Assembly: GCF_020217465.1 (NCBI RefSeq)
Contig: NZ_CP084115.1
Coordinates: 1,922,001 to 1,986,000 of the forward strand
DNA: 64,000 nucleotides
Origin: Cobetia amphilecti
GTDB taxonomy: Bacteria > Pseudomonadota > Gammaproteobacteria > Pseudomonadales > Halomonadaceae
Direction: 5' to 3'
The notes under the pieces were generated by a model. That model had not been told where the DNA came from, ran no database searches, and saw nothing but the letters and a program-made list of their open reading frames with translations. Below are positions 43,695 through 52,980 of the stretch, in pieces. The first letter of the stretch is position 1; each line of letters starts with the position of its first letter. The position numbers and the translations under genes were made by a program.

Positions 43695-44728
43695 TCGGCC
43701 TTCTGTGTCGTTTCTGTCTGGTGCATCGCGTCAGGAGCAAAATGGGCGCGCAGCTGGCGGGCACCCTGACGCGTCAGCCCATGGCTGTCCAGTGACGTGC
43801 CCTGGGCTGACGTGCCTTGGAGAGACGCGCCATGTCCGGTGGCCTTGTCGGGCGAGTTCACGGCCGCTTCGTCACTGCGCCGCGCCTCGATCTGCAGCAG
43901 TTCCGCGACGACGCCAATCGCGATTTCCTCAGGGCGTTTGCCGGGAATGCCGGGCACGCCAATCGGACAGCGAACGCGGGCGATCTGATGCTCCTCGAGA
44001 TCGCTGCGCAGGCGCTGGCGAAAGCGCGCCCACTTGCTGCTGGAACCGATCAGCCCCAGCGAGGCCAGGTCATCACGTGGTGCGAGCGCGGCGATCAGCG
44101 CCTGGTCCTCGACATGGTCATGGGTCAATACCAGCACATGGCTGCCCGCCATCACGGGCAGTGATTCACTGGCGGGCGCGGCTTTCGCGGTCGGCAGGTC
44201 AGTCAGGATATTGAACGCCTGACGTTCTACACGACCCTCGCAACCCGCGGGAGTCGTGGCGGCCGTGAGCTGCTCGGGGCGTGAGTCCCGCCAGTCGATC
44301 TGCCAGCCCAGCGGTGCCAGCAGCGTGACGATCGCCTGCCCGACATGGCCGGCGCCGAACAGGGCCAGCCGTGGCGCAAGTGCCGGGTACAGCTCGATCA
44401 GCACCTGCACATGGCCGCCACAGCATTGCTGGGCATGCTGGCCGAGCGCGATCTCCTCGAGCAGGCAGCCAGATTGTCCCCGGGCCAGCATCCCGCGAGC
44501 GCGCTCCACCACCAGCTGCTCCAGCCGACCGCCGCCGAGGCTGTCGTGCAGCGTATCGGGGGTGATCAGCATCTTGCTGCCGGCACCACGCGGGGCAGAG
44601 CCCGCCACCGTCACCACGGTGGCCAGTGCATGCGCCGTCAATGCTGCCTGGGCCTCGGCGAGCGCCTGATACCAGCGGCCGGTCGCGGCACTCTTTGCAT
44701 TCATGACGGCACTCTTGTCGACATTCAT
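43691..44728 (-). CDS. xdhC: Xanthine dehydrogenase accessory protein XdhC
   Basis: 345 residues; binds and sulfurates the molybdenum cofactor and inserts it into the dehydrogenase. VVTVAGSAPRGAGSKMLI near residue 40, GRLEQLVVERARGML, and the Rossmann part LALFGAGHVGQAIVTLLAPLGWQIDWRDSR near 138-165 are typical. The C-terminus holds a 15-bp in-frame repeat (GASLQ-GTSAQ-GTSLD), and the N-terminus begins with a duplication (MNVDKSAV, MNAKSAA) caused by a 24-nt-period repeat over the xdhB/xdhC junction. It overlaps both neighbours by four bases. Confidence 0.9.
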   Translation of the reverse strand: MNVDKSAVMNAKSAATGRWYQALAEAQAALTAHALATVVTVAGSAPRGAGSKMLITPDTLHDSLGGGRLEQLVVERARGMLARGQSGCLLEEIALGQHAQQCCGGHVQVLIELYPALAPRLALFGAGHVGQAIVTLLAPLGWQIDWRDSRPEQLTAATTPAGCEGRVERQAFNILTDLPTAKAAPASESLPVMAGSHVLVLTHDHVEDQALIAALAPRDDLASLGLIGSSSKWARFRQRLRSDLEEHQIARVRCPIGVPGIPGKRPEEIAIGVVAELLQIEARRSDEAAVNSPDKATGHGASLQGTSAQGTSLDSHGLTRQGARQLRAHFAPDAMHQTETTQKAE

Positions 44729-44736
44729 GACGGCAC
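44698..44736 (-). repeat. 24-nt-period direct repeat at the xdhB stop / xdhC start
   Basis: cattcatgacggcac is exact at 44698-44712 and 44722-44736. The second copy contains the xdhB stop and the xdhC start codon. Confidence 0.85.
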
Positions 44737-47139
44737 CTGCGTTGGCTCTGCGCCAGCAGTGTCGTGCTGCTCCTGCCAGTCACGCTGTTCGCGCGCCGCC
44801 AGCATCACGCGCTCCGGCGTGGCCGGGGTATCCAGGCGCACCGCGCGGCGATAGTCGGTCAGCGAGGCCAGCGCATCGCGCAACGCCGCCCACACGCTGA
44901 TGGCGAGCATGAAGGGCGGCTCGCCGACCGCCTTGGAGCGATAGATGCTGGCGGCCGAGTTGGGATGTCCCTCCAGCAGGCGCACCTTGAGCGCGCCAGC
45001 CGGCACGTCACTGATCGCCGGAATCTTGTAGGTCGCCGGGCCATCGGTGAGCAGCCGGCCATCCTCGTTCCACTTGAGCTCCTCCGTCGTCAGCCAGCCC
45101 ATTCCCTGCACGAAGCCGCCCTCGATCTGGCCGATGTCGATGGCCGGATTGAGCGAATCACCGACATCGTGCAGGATCTCGGCGCTTTCCAGGCGGTATT
45201 CACCACTCAGCGTATCGACGACCACTTCGCACAGCGCCGCGCCGAAGGCGTAGTAGTAGAAGGGGTGACCGGTGCCGCTGGCGCGATCGTAATGGATATC
45301 CGGGGTGGCATAGAAGCCCTTATCGGACAGTGAGATGCGTTCCAGGTATGCCGCCTGGATCAGCTCGCCCCAGGTCATCAGTACACCGCTCGGGCCATGC
45401 AGCTCGCCATCCGTGAGGCTCAGGCTGACGCGTGGCTGGGCGAGATGCTCGGCGGCGAAGTCGAGCAGGCGCATCTTGAGGCGCAGGCAGGCATCACGCG
45501 TCGCCATGCCGTTGAGGTCCGCGCCGGAGCTTGCCGCCGTCGGCGAGGTGTTGGGCACTTTGTCGGTGCGGGTGGCGGTGATGCGTACCTTGTCCACGCT
45601 CAGCCCCAGTTCACGCGCCGCGACCTGGGTGATCTTGGTGTGCAGGCCCTGGCCCATCTCGGTGCCGCCGTGATTCACCTGCACGCTGCCATCGGTGTAG
45701 ACATGCACCAGGGCGCCTGCCTGATTGAGGTGCTTGGCGGTGAAGGAGATGCCGAACTTGACCGGTGTCAGCGCCAGCCCCTTCCTGACCACCGGATTGG
45801 CGGCATTGAAGGCGCGTATCTCGGCGCGGCGCGCCCAGTAGCGGCCACTGTCCTCGAGCTGATCGATCAGGGTCGCCAACAGCGGGTGCTGATTGACGTG
45901 TTGGCCATAGTGCGTGGTCTCACGGCCCTCGCAGTAGAGATTGCGCTTGCGGATCTCCAGCGGGTCACGCCCCAGACGCCGGGCGATATCCTCCATCGCG
46001 GACTCGACCGCCAACATGCCCTGAGGGCCGCCAAAACCGCGGAAGGCGGTATTGGACGCCACATTGGTGCGTGCGCGAATGCCGCGCACGTGGGCATTGC
46101 CGAGGTAGTAGGCATTGTCGGCATGGAACATGGCGCGATCGACGATGGCATCCGAAAGATCCGGCGAGTGGCCGCAGTCGCCGGTCAGCTCGATGATGGC
46201 GGACTCGATGCGCCCGCTGTCATCGACACCGAATTCATAGCGGTGGTGGAAAGGGTGGCGCTTGCCGGTCAGGCGCATGTCATCTGCGCGTGCCAGCCGC
46301 AGGCGTGCCGCGCGGCCCGTGCGCCGAGCGATCATCGCGGCCAGACAGGCCACCGGTGCGGCCTGGGTTTCCTTGCCGCCGAAGCCGCCCCCCATGCGGC
46401 GGGTCTCCACCGTGATGGCGTGGAAGGGCACGCCGAGCACTTCGGCGATCAGCTTCTGGACTTCGCTGGGGTGCTGGGAGGAGCTGTGCACCAGCATCTC
46501 GTCATCTTCGCCGGGCAAGGCCAGTGCGGCTTGACTCTCCAGATAGAAGTGTTCCTGGCCGCCGCTTTCCAGCTCACCGCTCAATTGCCAGGCGGATTTG
46601 GCGAGTTTGTTGCTGATGCTGTCGAGATCGCCGGCGCGACCATTGGCAAGCCGTGCCTGGGTGTGGGTCGGGCGCACCAGATCACCGCGGTTGGCCGCCT
46701 CGCGCGGGTCGAGGCACACCGGCAGGGGCGTGGTGGCGACCTTGGCCAGTCGCGCCGCCTGACGTGCCGCGCGCTCGCTGTCGGCGGCGACCACGAACAG
46801 TGCCTGACCATGATGGCTGATGATGTCACTGACCAGCAGCGGGTCGCCGGGGAAGACCGGCCCCACATCGCTGTGACCGGGGATGTCGGCGGCGCTGAGC
46901 ACGCAGACCACGCCGGGGGCACGGCGCACCGCTTCGAGATCCAGCGCATCCAGAGTGGCGTGCGCGACCTCGCTCATGCCGATGGCCAGATGCAGCGTGC
47001 CGGTGGGCAGTGGCAGGTCATCCACATAACGCGCCGAGCCGCTGACATGGCGCTGGGCGCTTTCGTGCTGACGTGACTGGAGAACGGGGGCGGCCGGCGC
47101 GGCGCTGGCGTCGGACTCAAGACTGTGCAAGGTACGCAT
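44725..47139 (-). CDS. xdhB: Xanthine dehydrogenase, molybdenum-binding subunit
   Basis: 804 residues. Molybdopterin-binding motifs: GGGFGGKETQAAPVACLAA, RTNVASNTAFRGFGGPQGM, VNHGGTEMGQGLHTKITQVA, and SKAVGEPPFMLAISVWAALRDA with the catalytic Glu. Oxidises hypoxanthine and xanthine to urate together with XdhA. Start ATG 47139 follows GGAGAG within the xdhA 3' end (23-bp overlap), indicating coupling; the frame extends 15 codons further without support. Confidence 0.93.
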   Translation of the reverse strand: MRTLHSLESDASAAPAAPVLQSRQHESAQRHVSGSARYVDDLPLPTGTLHLAIGMSEVAHATLDALDLEAVRRAPGVVCVLSAADIPGHSDVGPVFPGDPLLVSDIISHHGQALFVVAADSERAARQAARLAKVATTPLPVCLDPREAANRGDLVRPTHTQARLANGRAGDLDSISNKLAKSAWQLSGELESGGQEHFYLESQAALALPGEDDEMLVHSSSQHPSEVQKLIAEVLGVPFHAITVETRRMGGGFGGKETQAAPVACLAAMIARRTGRAARLRLARADDMRLTGKRHPFHHRYEFGVDDSGRIESAIIELTGDCGHSPDLSDAIVDRAMFHADNAYYLGNAHVRGIRARTNVASNTAFRGFGGPQGMLAVESAMEDIARRLGRDPLEIRKRNLYCEGRETTHYGQHVNQHPLLATLIDQLEDSGRYWARRAEIRAFNAANPVVRKGLALTPVKFGISFTAKHLNQAGALVHVYTDGSVQVNHGGTEMGQGLHTKITQVAARELGLSVDKVRITATRTDKVPNTSPTAASSGADLNGMATRDACLRLKMRLLDFAAEHLAQPRVSLSLTDGELHGPSGVLMTWGELIQAAYLERISLSDKGFYATPDIHYDRASGTGHPFYYYAFGAALCEVVVDTLSGEYRLESAEILHDVGDSLNPAIDIGQIEGGFVQGMGWLTTEELKWNEDGRLLTDGPATYKIPAISDVPAGALKVRLLEGHPNSAASIYRSKAVGEPPFMLAISVWAALRDALASLTDYRRAVRLDTPATPERVMLAAREQRDWQEQHDTAGAEPTQVPS

Positions 47140-48646
47140 CGAGGCTCTCCAGTGGCGTGAGGGAAGTCGTGGTCTGACGCTCATTCAGGATGCGCTGGGC
47201 CACGCGGGGAATCAGATGGCTGGCGGCCAGCAGGCGATACTCGCGTGAGCCGCGCACGTCACTGAGCGGAGAGAAATCGGCCTGCACGGCCTGTTCGATC
47301 TGCTGGCGAGTCTGCGCCGTCAGCCTGGCGGGCGTGAGAGACTCCAACGCTTGCAGTGTCAGCAGTGCTTCAAGGTGCGGGGCGCGGGCCGGAACGCCGG
47401 CCATGCCGCCGAAGGCCACCCGCCAGTGCTGGGCACGCCCGCTGGCATCACGTCGCCAGGCGAAGACGCCGAGCAGGGTGGAGATGTCATCGTCACGCCG
47501 CTTGGACAGCTTGTGCACCGCCAGTCGCTGGTTGGGCAGCGGGCGCGGCAGGAAGACGGAGTGGATGATCTCGTCCGGCATCAGCTGGGTACGCTTGTAG
47601 TCGAGGAAGTAGTCCTCGAGCTTCAGAATGCGCTCATTGTCCTGGCTCATCAGCTGGATATAGGCGTCCAGCGCGATCAGCAGCGGCGGCATGTCACCGA
47701 TGGGCGAGGCATTGCCGATATTGCCGCCCAGGGTGCCACGATGGCGGATCTGTTCACTGCCCAGTCGCGTGAGCAGCTCCGCGCCATCCGGGTAATGCTC
47801 CCGCAGCAGCGGCATCAGCTGGTGATAGCTGACCGCTGCCCCGATCCACCAGCCTGCCTGACCGGCGTGCTCGCCTTCCTCTATCTTGCCAAGCGCCGCG
47901 ACCTGGGTGGTGTCGATCAAGGCCGGGAAGTCGCGCAGGCGCTGGGTGTGCTCCAGCATCAGGTCCGTGCCACCGGCGATCAGCGTGGCATCCGAGCGCT
48001 CGGCGCGCAGCGCCAGCAGGGCCTGCAAGGTGACTGGCCGATAGAAACGCCCGGTGTCTCGCTCGTCATCAGGGGCGGTGTCGTGCGCTTCCGCTGTGCT
48101 ATCGCCAGCGTCCTGCAGGCAGGCTGGCCCGAATTCGCCTTGCAGCAGACGGTGAGCGGCCTCGCGGATCGGGCGATAACCGGTGCAGCGACACAGATTG
48201 CCGCCCAGTGCATGGTCGATCATGGTGTCGCGTTGCCGGGCATCGATCACTTCGCCCTGATCGATCTGGCGCTGATGACGGGCATGCAGCACCGCAAGGC
48301 TCATGGCGATGCCCGGGGTGCAGAAGCCACATTGGCTGGCGTGTGTGCTGACCAATGCCTGCTGCACCGCCGAGAGGGTTGGCGCCTGGCTGGCATCCGC
48401 CAGACCCTCGACGGTGATCAAGTCACAGCCGGCCAGCTGGTGGGCGGGCATCAGGCAGGCGTTGGCGGTGCTCACATTGTGGCCCGGCCCCTGCAAGGCA
48501 ATGGTGCAGGCGCCGCAGTCGCCGGAGGCACAGCCTTCCTTGGTGCCGTCTTGCCCAAGTGAGGTGCGCAGCACTTCGAGTACGCTCGTTCCCGGTGCAG
48601 GTGTGGGCAGTCGGCACGCGCGCCCGTTCAAGGTGAAGTCGATCAT
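47117..48646 (-). CDS. xdhA: Xanthine dehydrogenase, iron-sulfur/FAD subunit
   Basis: 509 residues. The plant-type 2Fe-2S domain has EGCASGDCGAC (Cys39, 44, 47) and Cys64; the second cluster has CGFCTPG (Cys106, 109) and CRCTGYRPI (Cys152, 154). After a short acidic linker (~175-195) the FAD domain contains LIAGGTDLMLEHT and GSEQIRHRGTLGGNIGNASPIGDMPPLLIALDA. It passes electrons from the Mo site to NAD+. First gene of xdhABC-guaD; a RutR-like palindrome lies 203 bp upstream. Confidence 0.95.
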   Translation of the reverse strand: MIDFTLNGRACRLPTPAPGTSVLEVLRTSLGQDGTKEGCASGDCGACTIALQGPGHNVSTANACLMPAHQLAGCDLITVEGLADASQAPTLSAVQQALVSTHASQCGFCTPGIAMSLAVLHARHQRQIDQGEVIDARQRDTMIDHALGGNLCRCTGYRPIREAAHRLLQGEFGPACLQDAGDSTAEAHDTAPDDERDTGRFYRPVTLQALLALRAERSDATLIAGGTDLMLEHTQRLRDFPALIDTTQVAALGKIEEGEHAGQAGWWIGAAVSYHQLMPLLREHYPDGAELLTRLGSEQIRHRGTLGGNIGNASPIGDMPPLLIALDAYIQLMSQDNERILKLEDYFLDYKRTQLMPDEIIHSVFLPRPLPNQRLAVHKLSKRRDDDISTLLGVFAWRRDASGRAQHWRVAFGGMAGVPARAPHLEALLTLQALESLTPARLTAQTRQQIEQAVQADFSPLSDVRGSREYRLLAASHLIPRVAQRILNERQTTTSLTPLESLDAYLAQS

Positions 48647-48659
48647 GCGGGCATCCTGT

Positions 48660-48837
48660 CAGGTCGTATTGTCATTGTGGTGCCTTGTTGCGTACAGCGT
48701 ACTTCCAACGCTCAAGTCCTCTGTTCTACGCTGCCGGCGGGCTGGGGCTGTCTTGCCAGCGGGCCTGTTCTATCCAGGCGACGAGCGTTGATCTGCAGGC
48801 TGTTGTCTCTATCAATGTAACAGGTCGTATTGTGATT
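48660..48837. repeat. 17-nt direct repeat in the xdhA-tetR intergenic region (48647-49043)
   Basis: CAGGTCGTATTGTCATT at 48660-48676 and CAGGTCGTATTGTGATT at 48821-48837, 16 of 17 identical, 161 bp apart. One copy is 14 bp from the xdhA start and the other is next to the palindrome, so a regulatory function is plausible. No gene is seen in this 397-bp region. Confidence 0.7.
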
Positions 48838-48848
48838 CCTGCAAGAAT

Positions 48849-48864
48849 CTGACCAAATGGTCAG
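48849..48864. promoter_or_regulatory. RutR-type operator between xdhA and the TetR gene
   Basis: CTGACCAAATGGTCAG matches the RutR consensus TTGACCANNTGGTCAA at all but the outer base on each side. It sits between the divergent xdhA and tetR genes. A related palindrome lies at 13494-13509. Confidence 0.75.
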
Positions 48865-49043
48865 TGCATGTTGTGGTATTTTGTTCGCCGGTGTCTCAAC
48901 GGGCTGTTTTCACTGCTGTTCCAACGCCACGTGATAGTCGCTTGACCAGAGCCTCCTGCTTGCGCACATCGTCGCTGACTGGCGAGTGAGACAGACAGGG
49001 GACTGTCGCCAAGAGACTCGAATGCTTTTTTCTGACCTGATGA

Positions 49044-49736
49044 GTGATGCCGATGCCCGCGGATTCTCCTTCTTCCCTTTACGCTGAAGTCCGTCGTACC
49101 CGTAGCGCGGAATTGAGCGTGCCGCCTGCCAGCTCTCCGCGTGAGCAAGCCGAGAGCCGTATTCTCGAGGCCGCCGAATGCGTATTCGCCTGTCACGGTT
49201 ATCGCGGCAGCACCTTGAAGCAGATTGCGGAAGTGGCCGAGTTGCCCAAGGCCAATCTGCTCTATTATTTCGGCTCCAAGGAGAAGCTCTACGTTCACCT
49301 GCTGGAGCAGACCCTGACGCGCTGGAATGCTTCGCTCGAGGATATCTCGCCCGATGACGAGCCACGTGAGGTGCTGGAGGCGCTGGTGCGCGTCAAGCTC
49401 AAGCTGGCACGCCAGGCACCGCAGGCCTCGCGTCTGTTCGCGGCGGAGGTGATCAGTGGGGCGCCTTTCCTGCGCGATTATCTCAGTGGCGACCTGCGCG
49501 ACTGGGTGCAGGCGCGCTGCGATGTCATGAAGGCCTGGATGGCCGCGGGCAAACTGCGCGAGGCGGAGCCGATGTGGGTGATCTACCTCATCTGGTCCAC
49601 CACTCAGCATTACGCGGATTTCGCCGCCCAGATCGATCAGCTGGGGGGAGCGCCGCAGAGCGATGAAGACTGGGAGCAGCTGGCGGATTTCGTGGCCAGC
49701 ACGCTATGTGATGGTCTGTGCCCGCGACAGCCATGA
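49044..49736 (+). CDS. TetR-family regulator, RutR-like, of purine degradation
   Basis: 230 residues. HTH: ILEAAECVFACHGYRGSTLKQIAEVAELPKANLLYYFGSKEKLY (residues ~35-80); LPKANLLYYFGSKEKLY is characteristic of RutR and its relatives. The C-terminal domain has SRLFAAEVISGAPFLRDYLSGDLRDWV and the WVIYLIWSTTQHYADFAAQI stretch found in YcdC-type regulators, which bind uracil or purines. It is divergent from xdhABC-guaD with a RutR-type operator between. I infer that it represses or activates xdh and the uraD/uraH-puuD region in response to a purine-pathway ligand. A start further downstream is possible because the first ~25 residues are not conserved. Confidence 0.82.
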   Translation: MMPMPADSPSSLYAEVRRTRSAELSVPPASSPREQAESRILEAAECVFACHGYRGSTLKQIAEVAELPKANLLYYFGSKEKLYVHLLEQTLTRWNASLEDISPDDEPREVLEALVRVKLKLARQAPQASRLFAAEVISGAPFLRDYLSGDLRDWVQARCDVMKAWMAAGKLREAEPMWVIYLIWSTTQHYADFAAQIDQLGGAPQSDEDWEQLADFVASTLCDGLCPRQP

Positions 49737-49758
49737 GCGGCATGAGCGGCATGAGCGC
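49732..49758 (+). repeat. 9-bp tandem repeat, three units, across the TetR stop codon
   Basis: catgagcgg, catgagcgg, catgagcgc. Since 9 is a multiple of three, each unit supplies a further in-frame TGA (49734, 49743, 49752). Confidence 0.9.
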
Positions 49759-49830
49759 TTGAGCCGGCGGATTCGGCGCTCTGTCGGTCGCCTGTTTCAG
49801 CTGTCTGTTGTCAGTACCTCGCCGCACAGC

Positions 49831-49866
49831 AAAAAGCCCGCCCCGGTATCCGGGGCGGGCTTTTTT
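49831..49866. terminator. Bidirectional terminator
   Basis: A 16-bp perfect stem AAAAAGCCCGCCCCGG / CCGGGGCGGGCTTTTT with a 3-nt loop, between the convergent TetR and hypothetical genes. Confidence 0.93.
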
Positions 49867-49946
49867 GGTTCTTGAGTCTAGAGTCGTTCTTGCGTCGCTC
49901 GCTCTTGCGTCATTCTGGAAATGTGAAGGATAAGGCCATCAGGCGA

Positions 49947-50552
49947 TCAGCTTGCCATCTCCAAGGGCATGCCAGCATCGCGATCCAGCACTGCTTCTTC
50001 CTCTTGCTTGGTCCCCGACAACTCGGCTTTCTCCAATTGAGAGATGTCACAGTGTTGATGCATCTGCCAGCCATCGCGGGCATCGTCGGCAAGATAGATC
50101 AGCGCGGCATCGGCGCTTGCCCACAGCCGCGCGAGGTCACGTTGGTGGCGGGTGCGGTTGGCCAGCGGCAGCGCATCGGCGGTGACTACCACCACCGGCG
50201 CCTTGCGCAGCCAGCGCGGCGCATGACTCGGCCAGCTGTGATGCACGGCGTCCAGCCAGGGCGCCTGGGGATGGCCGGGCGATGACTGCCAGCGCCAGCC
50301 ACGCCCGACCTCGGTGATCCCGCGCGCCGTCCAGATCAGGCTGCGGCGCGGCAGCTGCGCCTCCAGGCTTTTCAGCAACGCATCGTCGCTATCCGTCAGC
50401 GGCTGGATGGCTCCTGACATCATGCTCAGGTACTCGCCAGCGTGCTGGCCGGCGGTCAGTTCCAGCTTGATGCGAGGCGCCGGGGCGAGGGCGATGCTGT
50501 TCTCCAGCGGTATGTGCATGCCGCATTCCATGCCGATGGTATAGACGCTCAT
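49947..50552 (-). CDS. Conserved-looking protein of unknown function
   Basis: 201 residues, soluble, no signal peptide or membrane segment. Trp-rich centre (TEVGRGWRWQSSPGHPQAPWLDAVHHSWPSH region), a strand-like APVVVVTADALPLANRT, and ASADAALIYLADDARDGWQMHQHCDI near the C-terminus. I do not recognise a family; the last third could be a Rossmann-like half domain. It overlaps the upstream gene by four bases (ATGA), so the two are translationally coupled. Confidence 0.6.
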   Translation of the reverse strand: MSVYTIGMECGMHIPLENSIALAPAPRIKLELTAGQHAGEYLSMMSGAIQPLTDSDDALLKSLEAQLPRRSLIWTARGITEVGRGWRWQSSPGHPQAPWLDAVHHSWPSHAPRWLRKAPVVVVTADALPLANRTRHQRDLARLWASADAALIYLADDARDGWQMHQHCDISQLEKAELSGTKQEEEAVLDRDAGMPLEMAS

Positions 50553-50992
50553 GCCAGCATTCCTCGACGCGTCATGCTCTGACGCAGCAGGGTGTGGTGG
50601 CGGTGCATCGCCTCCCAGTCAGCGTGAGCCTTGTGGTTGATGTCAGGATTGAAGACGGCTTTCTGCTGCGCGATGGGCGATGCTGTCGAGGTCGAAGTCG
50701 GAGTGTATGTCTCGGCTGAGGCCTGGGCCGCCACGGCCGAGGCGGCAATGTCAGCCTGGCTGCGCGTGTCATTGGCCGGTGAAGGCGTCGTGGGGGCCGC
50801 CGTTGCCTTCAGGCTCAGCGGCGGTGCCTCGTAGCCCATCGCCATCACGCCCAGCAATTGAGCGGACTGGGCATTGGCGACATCCTGGGTGGCGCTGCCA
50901 GAGCGCGGCAAGAGAGTGAATGTCTGTGTCGTGACCTTGGCTGTCATGGCTCGGCAGCTATCGAGGAGGGCAGTCATCGTTGAGGTGGCCAT
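50549..50992 (-). CDS. Low-complexity protein of unknown function coupled to the next gene
   Basis: 147 residues. TFTLLPRSGSATQDVANAQSAQLLGVMAMGYEAPPLSLKA is the only ordered-looking segment (~residues 20-60). Residues ~60-105 are Ala/Thr/Ser/Pro-rich; the end (AHADWEAMHRHHTLLRQSMTRRGML) is basic and helical. No family recognised. ATG 50992 follows AAGGAG with 8-nt spacing; the frame is open 111 nt further upstream. Confidence 0.55.
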   Translation of the reverse strand: MATSTMTALLDSCRAMTAKVTTQTFTLLPRSGSATQDVANAQSAQLLGVMAMGYEAPPLSLKATAAPTTPSPANDTRSQADIAASAVAAQASAETYTPTSTSTASPIAQQKAVFNPDINHKAHADWEAMHRHHTLLRQSMTRRGMLA

Positions 50993-51365
50993 GAGAATGC
51001 TCCTTGCGCATCGCGAGCGCTTTATCGGGAATATTGCAGTCCGGCAAGGGTCGTTGGCGTTACTGCGCGGCGTATGACCTGTCGGCTGGCTAGTCTTGAT
51101 CAAGCGGCTTGCGTGCCGATTTGATGTGATGAACAGTAAAAACAGTCGCTTGTGTCTGTCGCGCGGTGCGGATGGTTGGCGTCGTGCAGCGCTTGAGGGC
51201 GTCAGAGGCGCTCAGGATGAGGAAAAAGCGCTCATCGCGAGGGTTACGCCTTTCGTCTATGCACTGTCAGTCAGCACCTGGCCCAGGCTTTGCACTGTCT
51301 TGATGCAATCGTTGATGCAATCGTTGCTCTGCGCTCACGCAGAATCTTTTCAGGAGTGTGTCTTC
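50993..51365. other. Divergent intergenic region before the RpiR regulator
   Basis: About 370 bp holding the divergent promoters. The + frame leading into the RpiR gene is open from 51096 but has no ribosome site or homology before 51366. TTGATGCAATCG is duplicated at 51300-51321 (12-bp tandem repeat). Confidence 0.45.
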
Positions 51366-52349
51366 ATGCCACGAGCGCCCATAGATCACAGCGCGCCCCC
51401 CGAGGATGACGTGCCCGGTGAATCCCGGGCAGTGCACCCGGATGGGGAAGCGCCTGCCCCCGTTGCCGATGCCAATGCCACCGTCAGTCTCGCTCGCCAT
51501 GTCGCAAGGCAGGGCACCAGGAGCCTGAGTCTGCATCAGCGTCTGACCCGTTCGCTTGAGGAGCTCACCCCGAATGAGCAGCGCATCGCGCGCTTTCTGC
51601 TCGCGCATCAGGATGAACTGGCGCTATACAACGCCGCGGAACTGTCACGCCTGACCGACGTCTCCAAGGCGACGGTCAGCCGCCTGTTCCGCCGTCTTGG
51701 CTATCAGGACTTCCGTGAGGCGCGGGACCAGGCGCGTAGTCTGCGTCAATCGGGTGTGCCGGTGGCGGCAGCGCCGACGGCAGACCACCACCAGCGCCAC
51801 TATGAGCAGGAGTGTCGCAATCTGCGTCAGGCACTGGCGGCGCTGGACATGCTCGACATGGAGGCGCTGAGCAGCGCTCTGGCCAAGGCCGAGCGGCTGC
51901 AGATCATCGGCTTTCGCAATGCCTATCCACTGGCGCTGCATCTGCGCCAACAGTTGCTGCAGCTGCGCACGCAGGTGGCGGTGTTGCCGCAACCCGGCCA
52001 ATCGCTCGGCGAGGAGGTCGCACGCCTGGGTGCCGATGATGCCGTGGTGGTTTTCGCCATGCGCCGGCGACCGCAGGGGCTGGCACGATTGCTTGAATGG
52101 CTGGGGCAGGCGCCCTGTACGGTGCTGCTGGTCTGCGATGACAGCCTGAGCACCATCCCCGCCGGTATCGAGCATGTTCTGCGCTGCCCGTTGGACAGCG
52201 TCAGCGCCTTCGACAGCTACGCCGCAGCCATGAGCCAGATCAATCTGCTGGCCACGCGCCTGCTGCATGACGACCTCGTCGGTGGGCGCAGTCAGATACG
52301 CCGCGTGACCGATACCTTCGATGCGCTGGAGGAACTGGGCGACGGCTGA
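51366..52349 (+). CDS. RpiR/MurR-family transcriptional regulator (HTH + SIS)
   Basis: 327 residues. A ~50-residue disordered start, then the RpiR HTH domain: LTPNEQRIARFLLAHQDELALYNAAELSRLTDVSKATVSRLFRRLGYQDFREAR (residues ~67-122). The SIS domain follows from ~155 (RLQIIGFRNAYPLALHLRQQLLQL, ADDAVVVFAMRRRPQGLARLLEWL). Phosphosugar ligands are usual, but RpiR proteins also govern purine and ureide genes. It precedes the ABC transporter/amidase operon in the same direction and probably regulates it. AGGAG lies 13 nt before the ATG at 51366. Confidence 0.85.
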   Translation: MPRAPIDHSAPPEDDVPGESRAVHPDGEAPAPVADANATVSLARHVARQGTRSLSLHQRLTRSLEELTPNEQRIARFLLAHQDELALYNAAELSRLTDVSKATVSRLFRRLGYQDFREARDQARSLRQSGVPVAAAPTADHHQRHYEQECRNLRQALAALDMLDMEALSSALAKAERLQIIGFRNAYPLALHLRQQLLQLRTQVAVLPQPGQSLGEEVARLGADDAVVVFAMRRRPQGLARLLEWLGQAPCTVLLVCDDSLSTIPAGIEHVLRCPLDSVSAFDSYAAAMSQINLLATRLLHDDLVGGRSQIRRVTDTFDALEELGDG

Positions 52350-52980
52350 TCGTCCACCTTGAAGTGCTCCTGCCTTTCCTTTCTCCCTCTCTATCCCCCT
52401 GTGGGTCGCCAGCCTTGCTTCTGAACTGTGTGGCGGCCCGATTCGACTCGCCGCGCTCTGCGCACCTGCAGGGCGCATATGCCTGCCTGACTGCACCATC
52501 TGCTGCCATGTCGCTGGTGTCGGCGCCCTGATCTCGCCGCCAGGCGAGGGCGTCATCCTCGATTTCGCCTCCCGCAGGCGTGTGTCGCTTCTTCTCGTTG
52601 CTGCTCGCTGTTTTGCTTTCAGGCCTGTTCTAAATCCTGCGCTGAGGCGCGTGCTCAAGTGCGTTCGCAAGCCCATGCACAGTCGTGTGAGCCGCAGGTG
52701 GCTCTGCGCTGCCAGCAACTCGATCAGCTTATTGAGCTTGTAGCGAAAGCTTTGGCACACCTGTTGCAAAGATTGATAAGGGAATCACTTGTTTCATTGG
52801 TCAGGTTCTGAAGACGAATGGGGCAGGGAGTCACTGGATCTGACTCGGCGAGACACTCGGCAAGAAGCACGGCGGGACACTCAACAACAACCAACAACAA
52901 TCCACTGCCGCAAGGCACCAGGTGCATGACGAGTCGTCCTCGCATCAGCGCCTGGCATTGACGGATACCGGAGTCGACCG
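52350..52980 (+). other. Upstream region of the ABC-transporter operon
   Basis: 630 bp without a supported gene. Probable promoter TTGGCA (52752-52757), 17 nt, GATAAG (52775-52780). Between 52840 and 52910 there are loose repeats (GGCGAGACACTC, GGCGGGACACTC) and a CAACAACAACCAACAACAA stretch. Confidence 0.45.
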
